From positions 1-54,791 of the forward strand of contig JAIKZO010000022.1 of assembly GCA_024682115.1 (NCBI GenBank): DNA of 54,791 bases, given 5' to 3'. Positions 7,154-13,918 of the stretch are shown piece by piece (position 1 is the first letter of the stretch; every line of letters begins with the position of its first letter). The translations under genes were made by a program, and so were the position numbers. The notes beneath the pieces were generated by a model. That model saw only the letters and a list, made by a program, of their open reading frames with translations, did no database searches and was not told where the DNA came from. This DNA comes from Lachnospiraceae bacterium (GTDB lineage: Bacteria; Bacillota; Clostridia; Lachnospirales; Lachnospiraceae).

Positions 7154-8803
7154 TCAGTCCCTTTCTTCTATTAAATAATCGGAATCGATCTCGTCTTCAT
7201 CCGAATCATCGACATCATCGATCTCATCTATATCAAAATCTATCTTTTCATCCACGACATCACGGAGATTCGGATAAATATCGTCGGATGTATTTCCATC
7301 TCCCTTAAAGACGACTTTGACGTTCATATCCTTACCCGTTACCGATGCGATAAGGGCACTTATCTCTCCGGCATGCTCGGGATCCGAACATCTGGCATAT
7401 GAAAAATAATCCCTGAGGACCACCAGAAGTGTATCATTGTCTCCGACGCTGGGATATGAACCTCTAAGATACTGTCCGAGAACCTCATCACATTCCGACA
7501 GGATCTTCGGCCACATGTTGACCGCTTCTTTTATATCCTCTGGAAGCGCTTTTACTATCTGTTTTTTGATCTCCTGTTTGTCGGGAGATACCGTCTCCAT
7601 AGCCGGAGCAGGTCCTGCTGCCGGTTCGGGAGCATAAGAAACCTTTATCCCGTTCTCTACCTTATCTTCAAGTACCCTGATCCTGTCAATCAGCGAATCA
7701 TCATCTTTCTCCATGGCCGGAACGCAGAGCTTTATAAATGCCACTTCCAATGCGATCCTCTTTTGCGTGGAGAACCTCATCCTGTTGGAAAGTTCGGAAA
7801 GGACTCTGATATATCTTATTATCACTTCATCGTCTACCAGCGATGCCTCTTCTTTGAGAAGTGCCATGTTATCGGCCGATACGTCTATAACATCTTCGTT
7901 GGCATCCGATACGCGAAGGAGGAGAAGATTTCTCAGATACCAGGTCATATCCGTTACGAACTGACCCAGATCCCTTCCCTGCAGCACTACCTCTTCGATA
8001 CTGCGCATCACCTCGGGTACATTCCCGTCTATGACTGCACGCAAAATATCGCTGAACACTTTGGTATCTACCGCGCCGAGTACCTGCAGTGCTTTTTCGT
8101 AAGTGATCTCCTGTCCGAAATAAAAAGCGGCACACTGGTCAAGAAGACTCAGAGCGTCTCTCATGGATCCGTCTGCGGTCTTTGCGATATATTCCATTGC
8201 CCGCTCTTCAATCTCGATATCCTCTTTTTGAGTGAGCTCGCGGATCCTTTCCGAAATGGTCTTTATCGATATCCTTCGAAAATCATATCTCTGACATCTC
8301 GAAAGGATAGTGATCGGAAGACGATTGGCCTCGGTAGTGGCCAGAATAAAGATAACATAAGAAGGCGGTTCTTCCAGCGTTTTTAAAAGAGCGTTGGAAG
8401 CGGCGGGCGAAAGCATATGCGCCTCGTCGATTATATATACCTTGAATTTTCCCGATGCGGGAGAATAAGCCACTTCATCAACTATCTGACGCACATCGTC
8501 AACGCCGTTGTTTGATGCGGCATCCATCTCGATCACGTTCATAGACGAACCTTCGGCTATCGAGCGACACGTCGGACACTCCCCGCAGGGATTTCCCTCT
8601 ATCGGGTTTTCGCAGTTGACCGCTTTGGCAAAAATCTTTGCTATCGAAGTCTTACCTGTCCCGCGGGTTCCGCAGAACAGGTAAGCATGTGACATTTTTC
8701 CGTTTTTGATCTGATTACTCAGAGCTGCAACGATATGGTCCTGCCCCTTTACGTCATCAAATGTACGGGGCCTGAACTTTCTATACAGTGCTGTATATGA
8801 CAT
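7154..8803 (-). CDS. dnaX: DNA polymerase III subunit gamma/tau
   Basis: This is the clamp-loader ATPase. The 549-residue protein has a Walker A motif (GTRGTGKT, 45-52), four zinc-binding cysteines (C64, C73, C76, C79), the Walker B DEAH at 126-129 and the SRC sensor at 168-170. The C-terminal half is the divergent tau region. It ends in a strongly acidic tail rich in Asp/Glu from about residue 520, which is more acidic than I expect. I see no evidence that programmed frameshifting is used. The gene starts one base after the pfk stop and is followed by ybaB and recR. Confidence 0.96.
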   Translation of the reverse strand: MSYTALYRKFRPRTFDDVKGQDHIVAALSNQIKNGKMSHAYLFCGTRGTGKTSIAKIFAKAVNCENPIEGNPCGECPTCRSIAEGSSMNVIEMDAASNNGVDDVRQIVDEVAYSPASGKFKVYIIDEAHMLSPAASNALLKTLEEPPSYVIFILATTEANRLPITILSRCQRYDFRRISIKTISERIRELTQKEDIEIEERAMEYIAKTADGSMRDALSLLDQCAAFYFGQEITYEKALQVLGAVDTKVFSDILRAVIDGNVPEVMRSIEEVVLQGRDLGQFVTDMTWYLRNLLLLRVSDANEDVIDVSADNMALLKEEASLVDDEVIIRYIRVLSELSNRMRFSTQKRIALEVAFIKLCVPAMEKDDDSLIDRIRVLEDKVENGIKVSYAPEPAAGPAPAMETVSPDKQEIKKQIVKALPEDIKEAVNMWPKILSECDEVLGQYLRGSYPSVGDNDTLLVVLRDYFSYARCSDPEHAGEISALIASVTGKDMNVKVVFKGDGNTSDDIYPNLRDVVDEKIDFDIDEIDDVDDSDEDEIDSDYLIEERD

Positions 8804-8804
8804 T

Positions 8805-9878
8805 CTAATCTCCGAAACTTATTCCAAGAAGTTTTGCTTCCTTGATAATCGAAGCATCCGGCTCGAGCATCTTGAGCTTTCCGGCTACATCCTCGAGCGG
8901 AACCTTAACGATCTCACGGTTCTTATAGCCGACCATGAATCCGTATTCACCGGCCAGTATGAGTTCTCCGGCCTCGGCTCCGAGCCTGCTCGCGAATACT
9001 CTGTCGTAAGGACAGGGCGATCCGCCTCTTTGTGTATGACCGGGAACGGTAACACGTACCTCCTGGCCCGTACGCTCCTGTATCTGTGCCGCGATCTCAT
9101 ATGAAACCGAAGGATACTTTGAATTCTCGAGTTTTTTCTTGTAATCCTTTTTGGAAAGAGCGGCATCTTCTTTTGAAATGGCGCCTTCCGCAACGGCTAT
9201 GATGGTGAACTGGCTTCCGTTTTTGTGTCTTCTCTCTATAGCCTCTATAACTTTATCGATATCATAAGGGATCTCGGGGATAAGAATGATATCGGCACCG
9301 CCTGCCATGCCGGCGTTGAGTGTGAGATATCCTACCTTATGGCCCATGACTTCGACAATGAATATCCTGCCGTGTGAAGCCGCTGTTGTATGTATGCAGT
9401 CTATGCATTCGGTAGCGATATCGACGGCTGACTGGAATCCGAATGTCATATCGGTTCCCCAAAGATCGTTATCTATGGTCTTGGGAAGAGTGATGATGTT
9501 AAGGCCTTCTTCCCTTAAAAGGTTTGCTGTCTTGTGTGTTCCGTTTCCTCCGAGGATGACCAGAACATCGAGTCTTAACTTGTAGTAATTCTGTTTCATG
9601 GCCTCAACCTTATCAAGGCCGTTCTCATCGGGTTCCCTTATAGTCTTAAAAGGAGTTCTCGAAGATCCGAGTATGGTTCCGCCTTTTGTGAGTATACCGG
9701 CAAAATCAACCCCGGTCAGCATCTTGAAGTTTCCGTAGATGAGTCCCTTGTATCCTTCAAGGAAACCGTAAATCTCAACTTCTTCCTTGCTGTATAAAAG
9801 TGATTTTACAACACCTCTCATGGCAGCGTTAAGAGCCTGACAATCGCCTCCGGATGTAAGCATTCCGATCCTCTTCAT
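8805..9878 (-). CDS. pfkA: 6-phosphofructokinase
   Basis: The enzyme phosphorylates fructose 6-phosphate to the 1,6-bisphosphate in glycolysis. The 357-residue protein has LTSGGD at 8-13, the nucleotide-site GGNGT at 110-114, and the catalytic loop PKTIDND (D136 as base). Glycine at 113 (E. coli G104) favours ATP as donor, whereas lysine at 133 (E. coli G124) is seen in PPi-type and mixed-type enzymes. Asn112 replaces the usual metal-binding Asp103. It is therefore a mixed G/K type, probably ATP-dependent. A strong AGGAGG site precedes the ATG. It is the first gene of the run that leads into dnaX. Confidence 0.92.
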   Translation of the reverse strand: MKRIGMLTSGGDCQALNAAMRGVVKSLLYSKEEVEIYGFLEGYKGLIYGNFKMLTGVDFAGILTKGGTILGSSRTPFKTIREPDENGLDKVEAMKQNYYKLRLDVLVILGGNGTHKTANLLREEGLNIITLPKTIDNDLWGTDMTFGFQSAVDIATECIDCIHTTAASHGRIFIVEVMGHKVGYLTLNAGMAGGADIILIPEIPYDIDKVIEAIERRHKNGSQFTIIAVAEGAISKEDAALSKKDYKKKLENSKYPSVSYEIAAQIQERTGQEVRVTVPGHTQRGGSPCPYDRVFASRLGAEAGELILAGEYGFMVGYKNREIVKVPLEDVAGKLKMLEPDASIIKEAKLLGISFGD

Positions 9879-9898
9879 ATCAAAACCTCCTTTTTATT

Positions 9899-9910
9899 TC
9901 CCGGCCGGGA
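9899..9910. promoter_or_regulatory. 12-base perfect palindrome upstream of pfk
   Basis: TCCCGGCCGGGA lies about 20 bases before the start codon, just upstream of the ribosome binding site, in the otherwise AT-rich 103-base gap between tadA and pfk. It could be an operator or a small hairpin in the leader. No convincing promoter was found in this gap, and nothing else is recognisable there. Confidence 0.25.
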
Positions 9911-9981
9911 CATACGTTTTTGCCCCGCTCCGACAGTATCGATACATATAAATATCTTACCTTATTCTGAATATTTAGTCA

Positions 9982-10485
9982 TCATTTTTTAGCTTCTTTT
10001 TTCGCTTTTCTTTCAGCTTTGACACGGACTCTGAGTTCCTTGAAAAACTCTGTCAGCATATTGGTACACTCTTCCTCAAGCACCCCTTCCGTAAGCTCGA
10101 CCTGATGGTTGAATTCATTGTTTTCAAGGATGTTTATTATCGTCCCCGCGCTTCCGGATTTGGGAGATCTGCAACCCATGACCACTCTGTCGATCCTGGA
10201 CTGTACTATCGCTCCGGCACACATCTGACAGGGTTCGAGCGTAACATACAATGTGCAGCCTTCAAGCCGCCAGTCTCCGATGATCCTGCAGGCTTTTGCT
10301 ATAGCCCTGATCTCGGCATGTGCGAGCGTGGTCTTATCCGTATTTCTTCTGTTGTATCCTCTTCCAATGACCTTGCCCTCATATACGATGACACATCCTA
10401 TGGGAACTTCTCCCAGTGCATATGCCTTTCGTGCCTGGGTGATCGCCATCTTCATATATCTTTCGTCTTCCGAATAACTTTTCAT
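9982..10485 (-). CDS. tadA: tRNA-specific adenosine-34 deaminase
   Basis: TadA converts A34 to inosine in the anticodon of tRNA-Arg(ACG). The 167-residue protein is a cytidine-deaminase-fold enzyme with HAE at residues 56-58 (zinc ligand and catalytic Glu), PCQMC with C86 and C89 as the other zinc ligands, and GEVPIGCVIV near the N-terminus. A lysine-rich C-terminal tail (KAERKAKKEAKK) follows. Its ATG overlaps the stop of the nrdG-like gene by four bases. Confidence 0.94.
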   Translation of the reverse strand: MKSYSEDERYMKMAITQARKAYALGEVPIGCVIVYEGKVIGRGYNRRNTDKTTLAHAEIRAIAKACRIIGDWRLEGCTLYVTLEPCQMCAGAIVQSRIDRVVMGCRSPKSGSAGTIINILENNEFNHQVELTEGVLEEECTNMLTEFFKELRVRVKAERKAKKEAKK

Positions 10486-11171
10486 TCGATCCCTCTAAGG
10501 TTAGGCCTTCCGTCCTTAAGTTTATCAAGCATTTTTTCGAATTCTTCCGCCGTATAAGCCGAAAATCTCTTCTCAATTACATTTTCCGATTCTTCATAGC
10601 TCTGAAGATAATACTTTCCGGTATCCCCGGCTATACGGCACATCCCGGCTATGTCTTCCTCCGAATGAAGTTCCCTGACCACGGTCGTCCTGAATTCATA
10701 AGAGATACCGAGTCTCTTTATGAGTTCCGCGCATCTTTTGACGTTTTCCGTAAGAGTCGGATCGCAGCCTGCGGTTTCGGGATATTTTTCCCAGACATTT
10801 TTTATATCCATCGCAATATGATCGATGAGTTTTTCACCGGCCAGCTTTTCCACCATGTCGGGATGCGTTCCGTTGGTATCGAGTTTTATTTCGTAACCCA
10901 GGTCCTTTATCTTTTTGAGAAACTCGGGAAGATCCGCATGGATGGTCGGTTCTCCGCCCGTAATGCACACTCCGTCGAGAATATTCTTTCTTTTGACGAG
11001 AAAAGCCAGCACCTCTTCTTCCGGGATCTTTTCCATCGAAGCCGGGTTCATGACCATCTGTCCGTTATGGCAAAACGGACATCTAAAATTACAACCACCG
11101 GTAAAAACGGTGGCTGCCACATGTCCGGGATAATCCAATAATGTTGTTTTTGTAAGTCCCAATATCAGCAT
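10482..11171 (-). CDS. nrdG: Anaerobic ribonucleotide reductase activating-type radical SAM protein
   Basis: The 229-residue radical-SAM protein has the cluster motif C27-x3-C31-x2-C34 (GGCNFRCPFCHN), preceded by LLDYPGHVAATVF. The ITGGEPT segment binds SAM. This matches the activase family annotated as NrdG that generates a glycyl radical on the class III ribonucleotide reductase. No nrdD is in the window, so the partner is inferred and the symbol is provisional. Translation is coupled to tadA. The start lies beside the divergent SRP RNA promoter. Confidence 0.85.
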   Translation of the reverse strand: MLILGLTKTTLLDYPGHVAATVFTGGCNFRCPFCHNGQMVMNPASMEKIPEEEVLAFLVKRKNILDGVCITGGEPTIHADLPEFLKKIKDLGYEIKLDTNGTHPDMVEKLAGEKLIDHIAMDIKNVWEKYPETAGCDPTLTENVKRCAELIKRLGISYEFRTTVVRELHSEEDIAGMCRIAGDTGKYYLQSYEESENVIEKRFSAYTAEEFEKMLDKLKDGRPNLRGIE

Positions 11172-11174
11172 GAT

Positions 11175-11203
11175 TTGACTTTATCCATAGTTTAAAGTAT
11201 ACT
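11175..11203 (+). promoter_or_regulatory. SRP RNA promoter
   Basis: The -35 TTGACT (11175-11180), a 17-base spacer and the -10 TATACT (11198-11203) predict transcription from about 11210, exactly where the SRP RNA fold begins. The -10 lies in the self-complementary octamer AGTATACT (11196-11203), so it reads as a -10 on the minus strand too. Confidence 0.82.
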
Positions 11204-11209
11204 TTTCTG

Positions 11210-11415
11210 ACGACCCTCGGTGACGAGGGAAGGTGTCATGGCCGCCCCGGGTAAGTGGTGTTGATCATTGGGTCCTGCGCAATGAGCGCCCACGAACCGT
11301 GTCAGGTCGGGAACGAAGCAGCACTAAGAGGGATTTCTCATGTGATGTGGGAGTGCCTGGTGGTAGCTAACTGCGCGGGTAACGCATGGCATCTTCCTTC
11401 ACCACAGAGGGTTAT
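11210..11415 (+). ncRNA. ffs: Signal recognition particle RNA
   Basis: The core GTGTCAGGTC, GGAA tetraloop and GAAGCAGCAC is the Ffh-binding helix 8. The flanking GTGGTGTTGA, GGGTCCTGCGCAA, GTGCCTGG and GCTAACTGCG segments match the B. subtilis scRNA. The closing pair next to the tetraloop is G-C where E. coli and B. subtilis have C-G, a compensatory change. The 5' segment near 11213-11241 pairs with 11386-11412, making one long helix whose ends define the RNA at about 205 nucleotides. I see no separate Alu domain. The 3' end overlaps the stop codon of the convergent PucR-type gene. No clear poly-T terminator is present. Confidence 0.92.
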
Positions 11416-12497
11416 TTCTGTCTGTCGAGATACTTAAGGTAGTTGTTTACCATCATCGCGATCATGAAAGTGAGCGCATCATCAAATACCCTTACATCCA
11501 GCCCCGTTAATGATTTAAGCTTTTCAACCCTGTATACCAGAGTGTTTCTGTGTATGAAGAGCTGTCTTGCCGTTTCGGAAACGTTCAGGTTATTCTCAAA
11601 AAACTTATATATCGTAGATACGATCTCCTCATCAAAATTGGCGGGATCGTTTTCCCCGAATATCTCTTCTATGAACATATGACACAGATTCGGAGGAAGC
11701 TGATAGATCAGTCTTCCTATGCCGAGGCTGTTGTATGAATTTACTTTTCTGTCCTCGTAAAAGATCTTGCCGACATCGACAGCCATCATGGCTTCCTTGT
11801 ACGACTTCGATACATCCTTGATCTCGGATGCCACGGTACCGTATCCGACCCTGACGTTTATCATCGCCTCGGAATTGACCGTGTCCACGATCGACTGGGC
11901 TATCTGATATATCTCTTCGTTATCGTCCGCACGCTCAAGTGTCTTTACGACGATCACACTGTTTTCATCTACCGCCGTAACAAAGTCCCCGGAACGGGAC
12001 GTGAACATGTGCTTTAAAAGCTCGGATAATACCGAATCCTTCTCCTTGCCGGACTCAACAACATAGACCACTCTGGGCTGAGTGATATCAACATGCAGTT
12101 TCTTTGCCCTGTTATATACATCAACCAGGAGAAGGTTATCCATAAGAAGGTTCTGGATGAAGTTATTCCTGTCGAATTTCTCCTTGTATGCCGATGTCAG
12201 CATCCTGATCTGGCTGACTGCGATCCTGGCAGCCATAAAGGAATTCTCGACTCCTCCGGCTGTGACAACGACGCATCCAAGCTCTTCTTCATCAAACATC
12301 TTAAGAAGGTTATTATCCGATACGACCTGGCTTTCCGCAGGGGAATCTATAAAACTTTTTACAACCGCTTCATCCACAATCTCTTCTTCCGCGGTATTGA
12401 CCAGAAGTTCTCCGTCTCCGTTATAGACACTCATATCTATCTTGGTGATACCGTGAAGTTCTTCGATGCAGTTTTTGAGGATCTGTGTTGAGATCAT
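11412..12497 (-). CDS. PucR-type helix-turn-helix transcriptional regulator
   Basis: The 361-residue protein ends in the PucR/CdaR-type winged helix (NVSETARQLFIHRNTLVYRVEKL, about residues 305-330, followed by LTGLDVRVFDDAL). The middle part resembles the degenerate GGDEF-like domain of these regulators (VRVGYGTVASEIKDVSKSYKEAM). Ligand is unknown. It lies downstream of the MsmX/UgpC gene but behind a terminator and has its own -10 element, so it is expressed separately. A role in carbohydrate control is plausible from context only. Confidence 0.82.
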   Translation of the reverse strand: MISTQILKNCIEELHGITKIDMSVYNGDGELLVNTAEEEIVDEAVVKSFIDSPAESQVVSDNNLLKMFDEEELGCVVVTAGGVENSFMAARIAVSQIRMLTSAYKEKFDRNNFIQNLLMDNLLLVDVYNRAKKLHVDITQPRVVYVVESGKEKDSVLSELLKHMFTSRSGDFVTAVDENSVIVVKTLERADDNEEIYQIAQSIVDTVNSEAMINVRVGYGTVASEIKDVSKSYKEAMMAVDVGKIFYEDRKVNSYNSLGIGRLIYQLPPNLCHMFIEEIFGENDPANFDEEIVSTIYKFFENNLNVSETARQLFIHRNTLVYRVEKLKSLTGLDVRVFDDALTFMIAMMVNNYLKYLDRQK

Positions 12498-12541
12498 ATT
12501 ATCACCCTTCTCCTTGGAATTCTCAGGTTTTACCTCTTAAA

Positions 12542-12550
12542 ATTCTACCA
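12542..12550 (-). promoter_or_regulatory. Extended -10 promoter of the PucR-type gene
   Basis: On the minus strand TGGTAGAAT forms an extended -10 about 45 bases before the ATG at 12497. No -35 is evident, because the upstream bases are the terminator T-tract. Extended -10 promoters can work without a -35. Confidence 0.5.
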
Positions 12551-12563
12551 TAATTCAATAAAA

Positions 12564-12589
12564 AAGGGTACCTCTTTCGAGGTACCCTT
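12564..12589 (-). terminator. Rho-independent terminator after msmX/ugpC
   Basis: The 11-base arms AAGGGTACCTC and GAGGTACCCTT flank the loop GAAA, and on the minus strand a T-run follows. It ends transcription of the ABC ATPase gene before the PucR-type gene. Confidence 0.92.
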
Positions 12590-12610
12590 ACGTAGCATAT
12601 TAAGGAATGA

Positions 12611-13720
12611 CTAGTTTGTGATGATCGTCTCTGTTTCCTTATCAAAGATGTGGATCTTCTCAACGTCAAATGCGAACTTAACGGTATCGCCGGGTCTTGC
12701 GGTTGTACGTGAGTCAACTCTTGCAGTGATAGGGAACTCAGCAAGATCAAAGTAAAGGTAAACTTCAGCACCTAAGAGCTCGTAAACCTTGATCTGTGAT
12801 TCAAATACGCACTTAGAAGTCTCTATGAACATCTCAGAATCATATACATCCTCGGGACGGATACCGAAAGTAACTGTCTTGCCGATGTAGCCGCCTTCTG
12901 AAACCTTCTTTGCCTTTGCGGGAGGAAGAGGAATGTTCTTTCCTGCAACCTTAAGTGAAACGTTCTCGCCTTCACCTTCAACAACGGCATCAAGGAAGTT
13001 CATCTGAGGTGATCCCATGAATCCTGCAACGAAGAGGTTAGCGGGCTTCTCATAAAGGTTCTGAGGAGTATCAACCTGCTGGATGACACCGTCCTTCATA
13101 ACAACGATACGATCGCCGAGCGTCATAGCTTCTGTCTGGTCATGTGTAACGTAGATGATGGTGGTTCCGAGTCTCTGGTGAAGCTTAGCGATCTCGATTC
13201 TCATCTGTACACGGAGCTTGGCATCGAGGTTTGACAAAGGCTCGTCCATAAGGAATACCTTAGGGTTACGAACGATCGCACGTCCCATTGCAACTCTCTG
13301 TCTCTGTCCACCTGAAAGAGCCTTCGGCTTACGATCAAGAAGAGCTGTAAGGTCAAGGATCTTAGCTGCTTCCTTAACCATCTTGTCTATCTCGTCCTTG
13401 GGAACCTTACGGAGCTTAAGTCCGAATGCCATGTTGTCGTAAACTGACATATGAGGATACAGAGCGTAGTTCTGGAATACCATCGCGATATCTCTGTCCT
13501 TGGGTTCTACGTCATTAACAACTCTGTCACCGATCTTGAGTTCGCCGGAAGAAATATCCTCAAGTCCTGCGATCATACGAAGTGTTGTAGACTTACCGCA
13601 TCCTGAAGGTCCAACGAAGATGATGAACTCCTGGTCCTTGATCTCAAGGCTGAAATCCTTAACGGCTTCGAATCCGTTGGGATAAACCTTGCAAATGTTC
13701 TTAAGTGATAAACTAGCCAT
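12611..13720 (-). CDS. Sugar ABC transporter ATPase (MsmX/UgpC family)
   Basis: The 369-residue ATPase has Walker A GPSGCGKST (37-45), the Q-loop VFQNYALYPH, signature LSGGQ (135-139), Walker B VFLMDEP (155-161) and the H-loop in VTHDQ. A C-terminal OB-type regulatory (TOBE) domain from about residue 240 is typical of the MalK/MsmX/UgpC group. These proteins often serve as a shared ATPase for several sugar importers, and here no permease or binding-protein genes are nearby, which fits that role. A strong AAGGAGG site precedes the ATG. It is bounded by terminators on both sides. Confidence 0.93.
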   Translation of the reverse strand: MASLSLKNICKVYPNGFEAVKDFSLEIKDQEFIIFVGPSGCGKSTTLRMIAGLEDISSGELKIGDRVVNDVEPKDRDIAMVFQNYALYPHMSVYDNMAFGLKLRKVPKDEIDKMVKEAAKILDLTALLDRKPKALSGGQRQRVAMGRAIVRNPKVFLMDEPLSNLDAKLRVQMRIEIAKLHQRLGTTIIYVTHDQTEAMTLGDRIVVMKDGVIQQVDTPQNLYEKPANLFVAGFMGSPQMNFLDAVVEGEGENVSLKVAGKNIPLPPAKAKKVSEGGYIGKTVTFGIRPEDVYDSEMFIETSKCVFESQIKVYELLGAEVYLYFDLAEFPITARVDSRTTARPGDTVKFAFDVEKIHIFDKETETIITN

Positions 13721-13773
13721 TTTAAATCCTCCTTATAGGTTATAGCTTTCAACATCCAAAAGTATAACAAAAA

Positions 13774-13800
13774 AATAGTGGCACGTTCTATGCCACTATT
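13774..13800 (-). terminator. Rho-independent terminator between the GGDEF gene and msmX/ugpC
   Basis: The arms AATAGTGGCA and TGCCACTATT (10 bases, perfect) enclose a 7-base loop, followed on the minus strand by a run of T. It should end the GNAT-YesL-GGDEF operon. A possible promoter lies upstream of it, so it might also act as a leader attenuator of the ATPase gene. Confidence 0.9.
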
Positions 13801-13812
13801 TCACAAATATCG

Positions 13813-13841
13813 ATTTTACAAATTGTAGAAATTGCTAGCAA
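13813..13841 (-). promoter_or_regulatory. Candidate promoter and palindrome upstream of msmX/ugpC
   Basis: On the minus strand TTGCTA (13841-13836), 17 bases and TAAAAT (13818-13813) form a plausible promoter. The -35 is part of the perfect 10-base palindrome TTGCTAGCAA (13832-13841), which looks like an operator half-site pair. Transcription from here would read through the terminator hairpin before reaching the gene. The remaining gap to 13918 holds nothing else recognisable. Confidence 0.35.
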
Positions 13842-13918
13842 CCGGGAGTGCTTTCCGTGCTTCGATGCAATTTGGACAAAAAATCAAAACGTTGATGTGC
13901 AAATTGTATAGAGGATCA

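Noticed and set aside
7763-8386. A 207-codon frame antisense to dnaX
   Set aside because: It is antisense to the ATPase domain with intact Walker motifs and zinc cysteines.
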